This document shows, piece after piece, positions 41,503 to 51,653 of a DNA stretch of 64,000 nt. Under the pieces are notes generated by a model. It had not been told where the DNA came from, did no database searches, and saw nothing but the letters and a program-made list of their open reading frames with translations. The translations under genes were made by a program, and so were the position numbers. This DNA is from Streptomyces cathayae. Its GTDB lineage: Bacteria > Actinomycetota > Actinomycetes > Streptomycetales > Streptomycetaceae. The stretch is from assembly GCF_029760955.1 (NCBI RefSeq), contig NZ_CP121682.1:496001-560000 (forward strand), read 5' to 3'. The first letter of the stretch is position 1. Every line of letters begins with the position of its first letter.

Positions 41503-42939
41503 CTAGAAGGGGTACTGCGCGACGTCCCCGCGCACGGTGGTCCAGCGCACCTCGGTGAACGCGTCCAGGTTGGCGTCGCCGCCGAAGCGGGATCCGGTGC
41601 CGGAGGCGGCGACGCCGCCGAAGGGGGCCACGGCCTCGTCGTTCACGGTCTGGTCGTTGATGTGCACGATCCCCGTCGGGATCCGCTCCGCCAGGTCCAG
41701 GCCGCGTGCCGTGTCGGCGGTGACGATGCCCAGCGCGAGGCCGTAGGGGCTCGCGGCGGCCAGGGCGGCGGCCTCGTCGGCGTCGCCGAAGGACCGTACG
41801 GGTGCGACGGGGCCGAACACCTCCTCCGTGTACGCGGGGGTGTCGTCGCCGGTGTCCGCGAGGACGGTGGGCCGGTAGAACAGCCGGTCGTGGGTGCCGC
41901 CGGCGGCGAGTTTCGCGCCGCCGGCGGTGCTGGACTCGACCAGGGCGTGGACCTTGTCGAGTTGTCCGCGGTCGATGAGCGGGCCGAGGTGGACCTGGTC
42001 GCGGTGCGGGTCGCCGACGGCGAGCGAGTCCGCCTTGGCGGCCAGCCGTTCGACGTACTCGTCGTAGAGCGAGGCGTGCACCAGGTGGCGTCCGGTCGTC
42101 ATGCAGATCTGGCCCTGGTGGAAGAACGATCCCCAGGCCGCCGTGGAGATCACCGCGTCGAGGTCGGCGTCCTCCAGCACGATCAGCGCGGAGTTGCCGC
42201 CGAGTTCCAGGTGGGCCCGCTTGAGGTGACGGCCCGCGGCCTCCCCGACGTGCCGGCCGGCGCCGGTGGAGCCGGTGAAGGAGATGACGGGGATGAGCGG
42301 GTCGGCGACGAGTGCCTGGCCGGTCTCCGCGCCGCCCGGCAGGATGTGCAGCAGCCCTTCGGGCAGTCCCGCCTCGGCGAACACCGCGGCGAGCGCCAGC
42401 CCGCCGCAGACCGCGGTGCGCGGGTCCGGTTTCAGGACGACCGCGTTGCCGAGCGCGAGGGCCGGGGCGACGGAGCGGATGGACAGGATCAGCGGCGCGT
42501 TGAACGGCGCGATGACGCCCACCACACCTACCGGCACCCGCCGGGTGTACGACAGCCGGGGTCCTTCGGTGGGCAGCACCTGACCGGGCGGGCGGGAGGC
42601 CAGGGCCGCGGCCTCGTAGCACTCCTGGGCGGCGACGTGCAGTTCGAAGTCGGCCTTGCCGGGGATGTTGCCGGCTTCCCGGACCAGCCATTCCCGCAGT
42701 TCGTCGGCGTGCGCGGCGAACAGGTCGCCGGCCTTGCGGAGCACCGCGGCACGGACGAAGTGCGGGGCCTTGGCCCACTCGGTCTGGGCGGCGCGGCCCG
42801 CTTCGGCGGCGGCTCCGACGTCCTCACCGGTGGCGAGGGTGACGGTGGCCAGCTGTTCGCCGGTGGCGGGCTCCGTGACGGTGTGGTCGGGTCCCGCGAG
42901 ACGGCGGGGTTGCCAGGTCGTGGCGTCGAGCAACGGCAT
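41503..42939 (-). CDS. NAD(P)-dependent aldehyde dehydrogenase (benzaldehyde/vanillin-dehydrogenase-like)
   Basis: A 478-residue ALDH. The catalytic Glu is in LELGGNSAL, the nucleophile Cys in FHQGQICMTTGR, and GSTGAG follows the nucleotide-binding strand. Asn of GVIAPFNAPL and the C-terminal FGGVAASGTGSRFGG are typical of the aromatic-aldehyde branch. ATG 42939 has GGAGAG upstream. A LacI-family regulator lies 185 nt upstream on the same strand. The preferred aldehyde is unknown. Confidence 0.92.
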   Translation of the reverse strand: MPLLDATTWQPRRLAGPDHTVTEPATGEQLATVTLATGEDVGAAAEAGRAAQTEWAKAPHFVRAAVLRKAGDLFAAHADELREWLVREAGNIPGKADFELHVAAQECYEAAALASRPPGQVLPTEGPRLSYTRRVPVGVVGVIAPFNAPLILSIRSVAPALALGNAVVLKPDPRTAVCGGLALAAVFAEAGLPEGLLHILPGGAETGQALVADPLIPVISFTGSTGAGRHVGEAAGRHLKRAHLELGGNSALIVLEDADLDAVISTAAWGSFFHQGQICMTTGRHLVHASLYDEYVERLAAKADSLAVGDPHRDQVHLGPLIDRGQLDKVHALVESSTAGGAKLAAGGTHDRLFYRPTVLADTGDDTPAYTEEVFGPVAPVRSFGDADEAAALAAASPYGLALGIVTADTARGLDLAERIPTGIVHINDQTVNDEAVAPFGGVAASGTGSRFGGDANLDAFTEVRWTTVRGDVAQYPF

Positions 42940-43011
42940 GGGTGAGCTCTCCGATCGGTCGCCGGCGCACCGCGCGAGCGCGAGCCCGGCTGTCCTTCCG
43001 CGTACCATTTA

Positions 43012-43025
43012 GTTGAGCAGGCAAC
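43012..43025. promoter_or_regulatory. Candidate operator upstream of the aldehyde dehydrogenase
   Basis: GTTGAGCAGGCAAC has 4-bp inverted ends around a 6-nt core, in an AT-richer patch about 75 nt upstream of the dehydrogenase start. The symmetry is weak and the binding protein unknown; the adjacent LacI-type regulator is a guess. Confidence 0.3.
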
Positions 43026-43123
43026 ATTCTAGTCGCCATCCGGACGGTCCGCTTCCCCATCGTCCGACGACGCGACCGGGACTCGCATGCGGTGCGGGCA
43101 GGCACCCGGCATGCGAACGGGCC

Positions 43124-44161
43124 TCAGCTGGATTCGCGCTGGACCACCGACGCCCCCAGCACCTTGTGGGCCTCGGGTGCGGCGGCGGGATCGCGCACCG
43201 CTCGGTCGACGAGTTCGGCGAGTTCCCGGCCGGGCGGCAGGTCGAGATGGACGGTGGTCAGCCGGGGCCGCAGCAGCCGGCCCAGCATGAGGTTGTCGGC
43301 GCCGACCACGGCCGTCTCCTCCGGGATGCGGACGCCGACGTCGTCCAGGGCCCGCATCAGCAGCATCGCGTACTCGTCGTTGTAGGTGAACACGGCGTCG
43401 AGGCCGAGGTCGCGCCAGCCGGCGGCGAGCCGCGCGGCGGCGCCCTCGTCGTGGGCGAGGGGCAGTTCGGTGACCGTCGCGTCGGTGCCGCGCAGCGCCG
43501 CACGCACACCGGCCAGGCGAGGCGCGGAGAACGCCCCCAGACCGGGCTCGCGCGGGACGACGACGCCGATGCGGCGCCGACCGCGGTCGAACAGATGGGC
43601 GCCCGCGCTGTGGCCGACGACGTCGTGGTCCATGAGCAGGGCGTGCGCGCCCTCGACGGACTCCGGGCCGAGGGTGATCACGGCACGCGCTCCGGAGCGT
43701 TTGAGCACGGCGACACCCCGCGGGCCGAGCCCGGAGCCGGGGACCAGCACGGCCACGGGCCGCAGTTCGGCCCAGGCACGGGCGGCCTCGTCGTCGTGCA
43801 CGCCGACGGTGCCGTACTGCACGACCGTGTAGTCGAGGCGGCCGAGCGCCACCTGGAGGTCGTTGACGAACTGGCTGTAGACCGGGCCGACCGGGAAGGC
43901 CGGGGCCGGCATCAGCACCATGCGGCTGTGGCCGGCCCGTAAGCTGCGGGCCGCCGCATGCGGCACGTACCCGAGTTCCCTGGCGGCGTCGTGGACGCGG
44001 CGGCGGGTGGGCTCGCTGATCCGGACGGCCTCGGCGTTGTTCAGGACGTAGGAGACGGTCGCGCGCGAGACGCCGGCCAGTCGGGCCACGTCGGCGCTCG
44101 TGGGCACGGCACGCGGCAGTGCGGCGGATGCGGGCGTGGGTGGGTTCGGTATCTGCACCAT
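43124..44161 (-). CDS. LacI-family transcriptional regulator
   Basis: A 345-residue regulator with an N-terminal helix-turn-helix TSADVARLAGVSRATVSYVLNN, the hinge helix AARSLRAG and a periplasmic-binding-protein-like effector domain ending in VDRAVRDPAAAPEAHKVL. ATG 44161 is used; ATG 44173 is possible. It probably responds to a small metabolite and may control the downstream aldehyde dehydrogenase. The ligand cannot be told from sequence. Confidence 0.9.
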   Translation of the reverse strand: MVQIPNPPTPASAALPRAVPTSADVARLAGVSRATVSYVLNNAEAVRISEPTRRRVHDAARELGYVPHAAARSLRAGHSRMVLMPAPAFPVGPVYSQFVNDLQVALGRLDYTVVQYGTVGVHDDEAARAWAELRPVAVLVPGSGLGPRGVAVLKRSGARAVITLGPESVEGAHALLMDHDVVGHSAGAHLFDRGRRRIGVVVPREPGLGAFSAPRLAGVRAALRGTDATVTELPLAHDEGAAARLAAGWRDLGLDAVFTYNDEYAMLLMRALDDVGVRIPEETAVVGADNLMLGRLLRPRLTTVHLDLPPGRELAELVDRAVRDPAAAPEAHKVLGASVVQRESS

Positions 44162-44341
44162 GACGCAACGCATCTTCGCAGAAGCCCGAACGGGCCCTTC
44201 GGCCGGGGGAGTTGAGAGCGTCTCAGCACGATCCCGGCCCAGTTCAGGACGCCCCGGCCGCACGGCCGGAGCCACGCGGCCGGGGTGGCGCCGTCAAGGT
44301 GGCGCGCTCCGGTACCGTGCGGCCGCGGTACGCCGGCCCGG

Positions 44342-45007
44342 TCAGCCGGGGGAGGCTGTGGGACCCGTCACGCGGTCGACGAGGTCCACCCACGCGGCCT
44401 CCAGCCGCTCCATCGGCATCCCGCGCTGCTGGGTCAGGTGGTGGACCAGGGCGGGGTCGAGCGGCGCCATCAGGGTGTGGGCGAGCAGTTCGCAGTCCGC
44501 TTCGGGGACTGCCTCGCGCAGCAGCAGCGACACATGGTGGATCAGCACACGGCGGGGCGGGTTGGTGAAGCGGCGGTCGGCGCACGGTTCGGCGGCGAGC
44601 TGCAGTTCCAGTTCGTCGGCCGTGCGGCGCAGCAGGGCGAGACCGAACGCCCGCAGGCGCTCCGCGGGCGGCGCCCCCGGCCCCATCGGCGGGGGTCCGG
44701 TGAGGAAGGCGGCCTGGAACTTCTTCTCGGAGTGGTCTAGCAGCGCCGACAGCAGCCCGGTGCGGTCGCCGAAGCGCCGGAAGACCGTCCCCTTGCCCAC
44801 CCGGGCCGCCGCTGCCACCGCCTCCATGGTGAGGCCGTCCGCGCCGCGCTCGGCGACGAGCAGAGCGGCGGCCTCCAGCAGCCGGGCGCGGTTGCGCGCC
44901 GCGTCGGCCCGCAGGCAGGGCTCGTCGATCTCGCCGCCGAGTTGCGGCAACTCCTGCGGCTCGACGGGCTCCTGAGGTCTCGGGGCGGGCGACGGCACGA
45001 CGGACAT
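44342..45007 (-). CDS. TetR-family repressor
   Basis: A 221-residue TetR protein. The DNA-binding domain is RNRARLLEAAALLVAERGADGLTMEAVAAAARVGKGTVFRRFGDRTGLL (about residues 37-85), with a variable ligand domain after it. It is divergent from the NADPH-dependent FMN reductase gene. Two palindromes (45038-45049 and 45074-45085) in the shared promoter are the likely operators, so the pair is probably an autoregulated inducible reductase system. ATG 45007 or ATG 45025 can be the start; neither has a strong ribosome site. Confidence 0.9.
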   Translation of the reverse strand: MSVVPSPAPRPQEPVEPQELPQLGGEIDEPCLRADAARNRARLLEAAALLVAERGADGLTMEAVAAAARVGKGTVFRRFGDRTGLLSALLDHSEKKFQAAFLTGPPPMGPGAPPAERLRAFGLALLRRTADELELQLAAEPCADRRFTNPPRRVLIHHVSLLLREAVPEADCELLAHTLMAPLDPALVHHLTQQRGMPMERLEAAWVDLVDRVTGPTASPG

Positions 45008-45037
45008 GAAGCCAGGGTAAGGCATCGGGAAGAAACT

Positions 45038-45085
45038 GGACCAGGGTCCGGTTAGGGTGCTAGAAAAGAAAACGGACCTCGGTCC
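45038..45085. promoter_or_regulatory. Twin palindromic TetR operators
   Basis: GGACCAGGGTCC (45038-45049) and GGACCTCGGTCC (45074-45085) are near-identical 12-mers whose centres are exactly 36 bp apart. They lie between the divergent TetR and FMN-reductase genes and fit cooperative binding of two dimers. Confidence 0.7.
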
Positions 45086-45184
45086 GGATTGTTGCGGCAG
45101 TGTTTCGTCACTCCGTCGCGTCCGACCGTCGCACCGTTTGCCCCACCCATGTCCCACCCGGTATTCCACCCCCCAGGAGTTCTC

Positions 45185-45748
45185 ATGTCCGTCCGCATCC
45201 TCGCCCTCGTCGGCAGCCTCCGCGCCGGTTCGCACAACCGTCAGCTCGCCGAGGCCGCGGTGAAGCTCGCGCCCGAGGGCTCCGACGTGGTGCTCTACGA
45301 GGGTCTCGCGGAGATCCCCTTCTACAACGAGGACATCGACGTCGAGGGCAGCGTCCCCGCCGCCGCCACCCGGCTGCGCGAGGCCGTGGGCAGCGCCGAC
45401 GCCCTGCTGCTCTTCACGCCCGAGTACAACGGCACGATCCCGGCCGTCCTGAAGAACGCCATCGACTGGCTGTCCCGCCCGTACGGCGCCGCCGCCCTCG
45501 GTGACAAGCCCGTCGCCGTGATCGGCACCGCCTTCGGCCAGTACGGCGGCGTCTGGGCGCAGGACGAGGCCCGCAAGGCCCTGGGGATCGCGGGCGGCAA
45601 GGTGATCGAGGACATCAAGCTCTCGATCCCGGGCTCCGTGACCCGTTTCGCCGAGGTCAGCCCCGCCGACGACGCCGAGGTCGTCGGGCAGCTGACCGAG
45701 GTCGTCGTCGCCCTCAACGGCCACGCCACCGCGCCGGCCGCCGTCTGA
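45185..45748 (+). CDS. NADPH-dependent FMN reductase (chromate/azo-reductase-like)
   Basis: A 187-residue flavodoxin-fold enzyme with the FMN phosphate loop GSLRAGSHNRQLAEAA, FTPEYNGTIPAVLKNAIDWLSRP around the flavin, and GTAFGQYGG. It probably reduces flavin, quinones or azo/nitro compounds. CAGGAG precedes ATG 45185. It is divergent from the TetR gene with twin operators between them. A terminator follows. Confidence 0.92.
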   Translation: MSVRILALVGSLRAGSHNRQLAEAAVKLAPEGSDVVLYEGLAEIPFYNEDIDVEGSVPAAATRLREAVGSADALLLFTPEYNGTIPAVLKNAIDWLSRPYGAAALGDKPVAVIGTAFGQYGGVWAQDEARKALGIAGGKVIEDIKLSIPGSVTRFAEVSPADDAEVVGQLTEVVVALNGHATAPAAV

Positions 45749-45774
45749 CCGCACCCCGCACGACCTGACCTGTC

Positions 45775-45819
45775 CCGAAGGGGCCGGTGCCGTACCGACG
45801 ACGGCGCCGGCCCCTTCGG
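45775..45819. terminator. Stem-loop terminator after the FMN reductase
   Basis: CCGAAGGGGCCGG (45775-45787) pairs perfectly with CCGGCCCCTTCGG (45807-45819). Confidence 0.75.
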
Positions 45820-46526
45820 CCGTGCGGACGGGCCGCCCGCCCCGCGCTCGGACCCCGGCCGTCGCGCGTTCCTCGTGGTGGACCGGCGTCCGCGAGCCGG
45901 TCAGCGGCGTTCCCCTGCCGCCCCGCCGGGTTGCGACGGTCTCCGCCGCGATGGACAGGGCGGTCCCCTCCGACGTACGCGCCCCGAGGACGGGCTGCGC
46001 GCGGGGGCATCCGGACGGCGGCAGGCGCGGACGACCGGTGGCGGGCCGAGCCCGCCGTCCGACGTGACGGCCGGGCGGCCGCGCGAGCGGCCGCTCCTAC
46101 GGACACCGGGATTCCCCCCTCACGGCCTCTCCCGCGTTGCGGGCTCCGGCCCCCGGTGGTCGACTGATGCCGACGACGGCACTCCGGAGGAGCAGAGCGG
46201 CGACGGGCGGCCGAGTGGGGCCTCCCGACGTCAGGACGCGGTACGGGACCGGGGGCGCCGGCGGACGACCGCTTCTGCCGCACCACGGCTTTCGCACCCA
46301 CGAGACGTGGGATCCCGGCGAGGTGTTCTCACGGCGGGGTGCCGCGGTCCGGCGTGACCGCCCCGGTCCGGCCGGGACGGGCCAGGGCCCCGGGGAGAAC
46401 ACGGCCGTGCCGGGGCCGGGCCGGATAAACACAGCCGCTCCGGGGCACGCGAAAAGGCCTCGGTCGTCCCGGTCCCGTGCCGCGCGGGACCCGGTCCTCC
46501 ACCACCGGAAGACGAAAGGCTGACCC
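45820..46526. other. Long intergenic region upstream of catalase
   Basis: About 700 bases in which no convincing gene is seen; open frames on both strands are Arg/Pro/Gly-rich shadows without a family. It must contain the catalase promoter. Confidence 0.5.
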
Positions 46527-48047
46527 ATGACAGACACCCCGCCCGCCACCACGACGGACTCCGGCGCCCCGGCGGAGAGTGACGAGCACTCGCTCACCGT
46601 AGGTCCCGGGGGGCCGATCCTGCTGCACGACGCCTACCTCATCGAGCAGATGGCGCAGTTCAACCGCGAGCGGATCCCCGAACGTCAGCCGCACGCCAAG
46701 GGAAGCGGCGCCTTCGGCCACTTCGAGGTGACCCACGACGTGAGCGCCTACACCAAGGCGGCCGTCTTCCAGCCGGGCACCCGCACCGATCTGCTCGTCC
46801 GCTTCTCGACCGTCGCGGGCGAGCGCGGCAGCCCGGACACCTGGCGCGACCCGCGCGGCTTCGCGGTGAAGTTCTACACCAGCGAGGGCAACTACGACAT
46901 GGTCGGCAACGACACGCCGGTGTTCTTCATCAAGGACCCGATGAAGTTCCAGCACTTCATCCGGTCGCAGAAGCGCCGCGCGGACAACAACCTGCGCGAC
47001 CACGACATGCAGTGGGACTTCTGGACCCTCTCGCCGGAATCCGCCCACCAGGTCACCTGGCTCATGGGAGACCGCGGCATCCCGCGGACGTGGCGCCACA
47101 TGAACGGCTACTCCTCCCACACGTACATGTGGATCAACGCCGACGGCGAGCGGTTCTGGGTGAGGTACCACTTCAAGACGGACCAGGGCATCGAGTGCTT
47201 CACCCAGCACGAGGCCGACCAGATGGCCTCCGTCGACACCGACTACCACATGCGGGACCTCTTCGAGCACATCCGCGACGGCGATTACCCGAGCTGGACC
47301 CTGCACATGCAGGTCATGCCGTACGAGGAAGCCGCGGGCTACCGGTTCAACCCCTTCGACCTGACCAAGGTGTGGCCGCACGGCGACTACCCCCTCATCC
47401 CGGTCGGCCGCATGACACTCGACCGCAACCCGACCGACAACCACGCCGAGATCGAGCAGGCGGCCTTCCAGCCCAACAACCTGGTCCCCGGCATCGGCCC
47501 GAGCCCGGACCGCATGCTGCTGGCGCGGCTCTTCTCCTACGCCGACGCCCACCGCGCCCGGATCGGCACCAACTACCAGCAGCTCCCCGTGAACGCCCCG
47601 GTCGTCGACGTCCACACCTACTCCAAGGACGGCGCGATGGCCTACCGGAAGACGGCCGACCCGGTGTACGCGCCGAACTCCAAGGGCGGTCCCGCGGCCG
47701 ACACCGAGCACTACGGCACTCCGCCCAGCTGGGAGGCCGACGGGGCCCTCATGCGCACCGCCTACGTCTCCCACCCCGAGGACGACGACTGGGGCCAGCC
47801 CGGCACCCTGGTGCGCGAGGTCATGGACGACGCCGCGCGCGACCGGCTGGTCGACAACGTCGTCGGACACCTCCTCAACGGCGTGACCGAACCCGTCCTC
47901 GAGCGGGCCTTCGAGTACTGGACGAACATCGACAAGAAGATCGGTGCCCGTATCGCCCAGGGCGTGCGGGCGAAGGCGGACGAGAAGGACCCCAAGGCCG
48001 CCGAACAGGGCAATCCGGCCCGGCGCACCCTGCAGGAAAAGGCCTGA
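46527..48047 (+). CDS. Monofunctional heme catalase
   Basis: A 506-residue clade-3-sized catalase converting H2O2 to water and oxygen. The active-site His is in [13 protein letters not shown], the Asn in [13 protein letters not shown], and the heme-ligand Tyr in [14 protein letters not shown]. The C-terminal tail is charged and lysine-rich. GAAAGG precedes ATG 46527. A LysR-family regulator converges from the right, so it is not the divergent OxyR arrangement; regulation is not evident. Confidence 0.96.
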   Translation: MTDTPPATTTDSGAPAESDEHSLTVGPGGPILLHDAYLIEQMAQFNRERIPERQPHAKGSGAFGHFEVTHDVSAYTKAAVFQPGTRTDLLVRFSTVAGERGSPDTWRDPRGFAVKFYTSEGNYDMVGNDTPVFFIKDPMKFQHFIRSQKRRADNNLRDHDMQWDFWTLSPESAHQVTWLMGDRGIPRTWRHMNGYSSHTYMWINADGERFWVRYHFKTDQGIECFTQHEADQMASVDTDYHMRDLFEHIRDGDYPSWTLHMQVMPYEEAAGYRFNPFDLTKVWPHGDYPLIPVGRMTLDRNPTDNHAEIEQAAFQPNNLVPGIGPSPDRMLLARLFSYADAHRARIGTNYQQLPVNAPVVDVHTYSKDGAMAYRKTADPVYAPNSKGGPAADTEHYGTPPSWEADGALMRTAYVSHPEDDDWGQPGTLVREVMDDAARDRLVDNVVGHLLNGVTEPVLERAFEYWTNIDKKIGARIAQGVRAKADEKDPKAAEQGNPARRTLQEKA

Positions 48048-48090
48048 CGCCTTCGGCGAAGGACGAGTGGGCGGCTTCGGTTTCCCGTCC

Positions 48091-48126
48091 GTGCGGGGCG
48101 TGCGTCACACGGCGCGCGCCCCGCAC
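48091..48126. terminator. Convergent stem-loop terminator
   Basis: GTGCGGGGCG (48091-48100) pairs with CGCCCCGCAC (48117-48126), between the catalase and LysR genes. Confidence 0.65.
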
Positions 48127-48170
48127 CTGTGTCCGCGCCTGCGGGGTCTGCCCGACTGTTCGAACGGCCG

Positions 48171-49076
48171 TCAGGCGACGGCCGTCGGCGCCAGTTCCCG
48201 TAGTTCGCGCAGGGCGGCCTCGACCGCCGGGCGGGCGTGGCCGCCTCCTCGCGTGCAGGTCAGCAGTTTGCGGTGCGGGTTGCCCGTACAGCGCACCCGG
48301 GTGATCGGCAGATGCGGGGACAGCTGGGCCAGCCGCGGGATCAGGGCGACGCCCAGCCCGTGCGCGACGAGATGGGCGGTGACGTTCCAGTCGAGGGCGT
48401 GGTGGACGACGTCCGGGGTGAACCCGGCGGCGCCGCACGCCGACATCACATGCGGCCGGCAGGGACTCTCCGGCACCGGCGCGATCCACGGCTCGCGCGC
48501 CGCCTCCTCGAGGCCGGCCCGCTCCCGCCCGGCCAGCGGATGCCCCTTCGGGACCACCAGGTCGAACGGGTCGTCCAGCAGCGGCCGCTGGTCGAAGCGC
48601 GCGTCGCCGAGCGGCGGGTTCCTCGGGGTGGCCTCCACGATCGCCAGATCGGTGGCCCCCTCGAAGAGCAGGTCGAAGCTCTTCGGCACCTCCGTCTCCA
48701 GGATCCGCACCGTCAGCCGCGGATGGCGCGCGCCCAGCCGGGCCGCCATGGGCGCCAGCAGCACCGAGATCGCCACCGGGAATCCGGTCACCCGCAGCAG
48801 CCCGGCGGGGGCGCCGCGGTCGGCCCGCAGGTCCAGTTCGGCCTGCTCCCAGCGGGCCTGGATGGCGTCGGCGTGCGCGAGCAGGCTCTCGGCCGCCGGG
48901 GAGAGCCGTACCCCGCGCCCCTGTGGTTCCAGCAGGTCGACGTCCAGGTCGCGGGCGAGCTGGCGGATCTGCTGGGAGGCGGCGGACGGGGTGAAGTGCA
49001 GGGCCCGGGCAGCCGCTGTGACCGTGCCGTAGTGGGCGACCGCCCTCAGGACGTGCAGCCGGCGCAGGTCAATCAT
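48171..49076 (-). CDS. LysR-family transcriptional regulator
   Basis: A 301-residue LysR protein with the N-terminal HTH HVLRAVAHYGTVTAAARALHFTPSAASQQIRQLARDL and a two-lobed effector domain. ATG 49076 starts the domain correctly; ATG 49085 is three codons earlier. No divergent metabolic gene adjoins it closely (the next gene to the right starts 180 nt away), so its target is unclear. Confidence 0.9.
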   Translation of the reverse strand: MIDLRRLHVLRAVAHYGTVTAAARALHFTPSAASQQIRQLARDLDVDLLEPQGRGVRLSPAAESLLAHADAIQARWEQAELDLRADRGAPAGLLRVTGFPVAISVLLAPMAARLGARHPRLTVRILETEVPKSFDLLFEGATDLAIVEATPRNPPLGDARFDQRPLLDDPFDLVVPKGHPLAGRERAGLEEAAREPWIAPVPESPCRPHVMSACGAAGFTPDVVHHALDWNVTAHLVAHGLGVALIPRLAQLSPHLPITRVRCTGNPHRKLLTCTRGGGHARPAVEAALRELRELAPTAVA

Positions 49077-49256
49077 GTAGCCCACGCTTCACGGTCGAGT
49101 CCACAAAGTCAACCTGGACGTGTACGGATGTTCCGGCGCACCCTGGGCTGTGTCACGACGGCCGACCGGGCCGTGTCGTCAGGGGAGCCGCACGTTCGAG
49201 AACGCGCGGGCTCGAGGCTGCGCGGGCCCGGTGATGTGAGGAGCTGAGGAGTCATC

Positions 49257-49523
49257 ATGACCAGCACGCCCAAAAGCACCGGCGCGACCGGCGTCGTCTG
49301 CCCGTACTGCGGATGGCCGGACGACGGCGAGCCGTTCCGGCTGGTGTCGCGGCACACCACCGCGGCGGGCAGCACCGTGTGGACCCGCTGCGGCTGCGGC
49401 TCGCTCCAGGTCCGCGTCGCCGACGACCGCGGCAGCCGCGTCGTCACCCGCAGCAGGCCGCCCGCCGACGTCCCGCCGAGCCGGGCGGGCGGGGCGTGCG
49501 GTGTGGGCGGGACGGGTCACTGA
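49257..49523 (+). CDS. Small zinc-ribbon-like hypothetical protein
   Basis: An 88-residue protein with CPYCGWPDDGEP near the N-terminus and RCGCGS about 25 residues later, four cysteines that could form a zinc ribbon. The C-terminal third is Pro/Gly-rich. Ribosome site GAGGAG lies close upstream. The function is unknown; similar short proteins occur in streptomycetes. Confidence 0.65.
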   Translation: MTSTPKSTGATGVVCPYCGWPDDGEPFRLVSRHTTAAGSTVWTRCGCGSLQVRVADDRGSRVVTRSRPPADVPPSRAGGACGVGGTGH

Positions 49524-49586
49524 ACGGGGCGCCCGTTGACAGGCCGCGCACCTCGGCCGTACTAATCGGGGAGGTGAGCGGAAGGC

Positions 49587-50777
49587 GTGGACGTGCAGAG
49601 ACTTCCCCTGTCCGGGGTCACGGTGGTCAGTCTGGAGCAGGCCGTGGCCGCTCCGTACGCCACCCGGCAGCTCGCCGATCTCGGCGCCCGTGTGATCAAG
49701 GTGGAGCGGCCGGGCGAGGGGGACTTCGCCCGTCGCTACGACACCACCGTCCACGGTCACTCCAGCTACTTCGTGTGGCTCAACCGCTCCAAGGACTCCC
49801 TCACGCTGAACCTCAAGGATCCGCGGGGCCTGGAGATCCTGCACCGGCTCCTCGCCGGTGCCGACGTGTTCGTGCAGAACCTGGCACCGGGCGCGGCCGG
49901 CCGGCTCGGCCTGGGCACCGACGAGCTCACCCGGCGCCACCCCCGGCTGATCCCCTGCACCGTCTCCGGCTACGGCACGAGCGGTCCCTGGGCCGACCGC
50001 AAGGCGTACGACCTGCTGGTGCAGTGCCAGACGGGCCTGGTGTCACTGACCGGGACCCCGGACGGCACCGCCCGGACCGGCATCTCGGTGGCCGACATCG
50101 CCGCCGGGATGTACGCGTACAGCGGTGTCCTCACCGCGCTGTACACCCGCGCGACCACCGGCACCGTCCACCCCGTGGAGGTGTCGCTGTTCGAGGCGCT
50201 CGCCGAGTGGATGGGCCAGCCCGCCTATTACACCCGCTACGGCGGCACCCAGCCCCCGCGGCTGGGCACCCGGCACGCCACGATCGCCCCGTACGGGACG
50301 TACCCGGCCGCCGACGGGCGTGAGGTGCTGTTCTCCGTCCAGAACGAGCGCGAGTGGGCGGCCCTGTGCACGGAGTTCCTGGGCCGCCCCGAGCTGGCCG
50401 GGGATCCCCGCTTCGTCACCGGTTCCGCCCGGGTGGCGCACCGTGAGGAACTCGACGCCGTCATCACCGAGCGCTGCGCCCGCTCCGGCGCCGAGGAGCT
50501 GCTGGAGGAGCTGGAGGCCGCCGGCATCGCCTGCGCCGGGGTCAACGACGTCGCCGCCTTCCTCGACCACCCGGTCCTCGCCGCCCGCGACCGCTGGCGC
50601 GAGGTGGCCGTGCCCGGAGCGACCGTTCAGGCCCTGCTTCCGCCGGCCGACCTCGCGGGCCTGCCGCCCCGCATGGACCCGGTGCCGGCCGTCGGCGAAC
50701 ACACGGAGGCGATCCTCACCGAACTGGGCCACTCCCCCGCCGACATCGACGCCCTGCGCGCGGCCGACGTCGTCTGA
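49587..50777 (+). CDS. CaiB/BaiF family type III CoA-transferase
   Basis: A 396-residue family III CoA transferase with the N-terminal SGVTVVSLEQAVAAPYATRQLADLGARVIKVERP, the GDFAR element and the catalytic Asp region LKVTDVV-like AYDLLVQCQTGL. These enzymes move CoA between carboxylic acids through an aspartyl anhydride. GTG 49587 is used. No partner dehydrogenase is adjacent, so the acid substrate is unknown. Confidence 0.9.
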   Translation: MDVQRLPLSGVTVVSLEQAVAAPYATRQLADLGARVIKVERPGEGDFARRYDTTVHGHSSYFVWLNRSKDSLTLNLKDPRGLEILHRLLAGADVFVQNLAPGAAGRLGLGTDELTRRHPRLIPCTVSGYGTSGPWADRKAYDLLVQCQTGLVSLTGTPDGTARTGISVADIAAGMYAYSGVLTALYTRATTGTVHPVEVSLFEALAEWMGQPAYYTRYGGTQPPRLGTRHATIAPYGTYPAADGREVLFSVQNEREWAALCTEFLGRPELAGDPRFVTGSARVAHREELDAVITERCARSGAEELLEELEAAGIACAGVNDVAAFLDHPVLAARDRWREVAVPGATVQALLPPADLAGLPPRMDPVPAVGEHTEAILTELGHSPADIDALRAADVV

Positions 50778-50831
50778 ACGGGTGCCGTCGTCCGCGCGGG
50801 CGACAGGCAGGCCACGGCGTCCGATCCGCGC

Positions 50832-51491
50832 CTACGAACCGGACGCCCCCTGGCGCCGGTGCAGCGCCGTCAGCACGTCCTCGTCCGTCAGCTGGTCGAA
50901 GTCCGAGTACCACTCGCCCACGGCCATGAAGCCGACGGGCCGGTGCGGGCAGACCACCTCGTCGGCCTCGGCGCGCATCCGTTCGACACTCTCCGGGGAG
51001 CCGACCGGGACGGCCAGCACGAGCCGGGCGGGCGCCTGACGCCGTACGAACCGGAGCGCGGCACGGGCCGTGGAACCGGTCGCCAGACCGTCGTCGACGA
51101 CGATCACGGTACGTCCCCGCAGCTCGGGGGCGGGCCGGCCCTGGCGGTAGAGCTGTTCACGGCGCCGCAGTTCGACACGCTCCCCCTCGACCACGGAATC
51201 GAGATCGGCCTCGCTCAGGCCCAGTGCCCGCAGGGTCGACGGATCGAACAGGGGCACCTCGTCACCGGCCATCGCACCGACGCCGACCTCCCGGTGGAAG
51301 GGGGCGCCGATCTTCCGGACGACGAGTACGTCGAGCGGCGCCTCGAGCGCCTCGGCGACCTCGTGGGCCACGGGGACGCCACCGCGGGGCAGGGCGAGGA
51401 CCACGGCCTCGGGCAGCGCGCCGTCGCCCTGCATCCCGCGCAGCCTCTCGGCGAGTTCCCGGCCGGCTTCCCGCCGATCACGGAACAGCAT
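50832..51491 (-). CDS. Type I phosphoribosyltransferase-domain protein
   Basis: A 219-residue PRTase-fold protein with ALPRGGVPVAHEVAEAL at the N-terminus and the PRPP loop VIVVDDGLATGSTARAAL. The base-specific hood is short, as in the actinobacterial family often found in dormancy or stress regions, so the substrate is unclear. ATG 51491 is preceded by a weak ribosome site. Confidence 0.85.
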   Translation of the reverse strand: MLFRDRREAGRELAERLRGMQGDGALPEAVVLALPRGGVPVAHEVAEALEAPLDVLVVRKIGAPFHREVGVGAMAGDEVPLFDPSTLRALGLSEADLDSVVEGERVELRRREQLYRQGRPAPELRGRTVIVVDDGLATGSTARAALRFVRRQAPARLVLAVPVGSPESVERMRAEADEVVCPHRPVGFMAVGEWYSDFDQLTDEDVLTALHRRQGASGS

Positions 51492-51653
51492 GACGGACGC
51501 CCCTCTCCGCACCGGTCCTGGCACCGGGGGCGGCTGCCCCGGTGCGGCTCCCGCGTACCCCGTCGCGGACGGTCCGAAGCACGCTCCGCCGACGAACCTC
51601 CCGCGCCGGTGCAGGAGCGCATGACCGGGGGACGAGGGGGTACCCCGGGGCGC

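Noticed and set aside
45820..46526. Possible gene between FMN reductase and catalase
   Set aside because: Open frames on both strands are low-complexity Arg/Pro/Gly translations without motifs or good starts.
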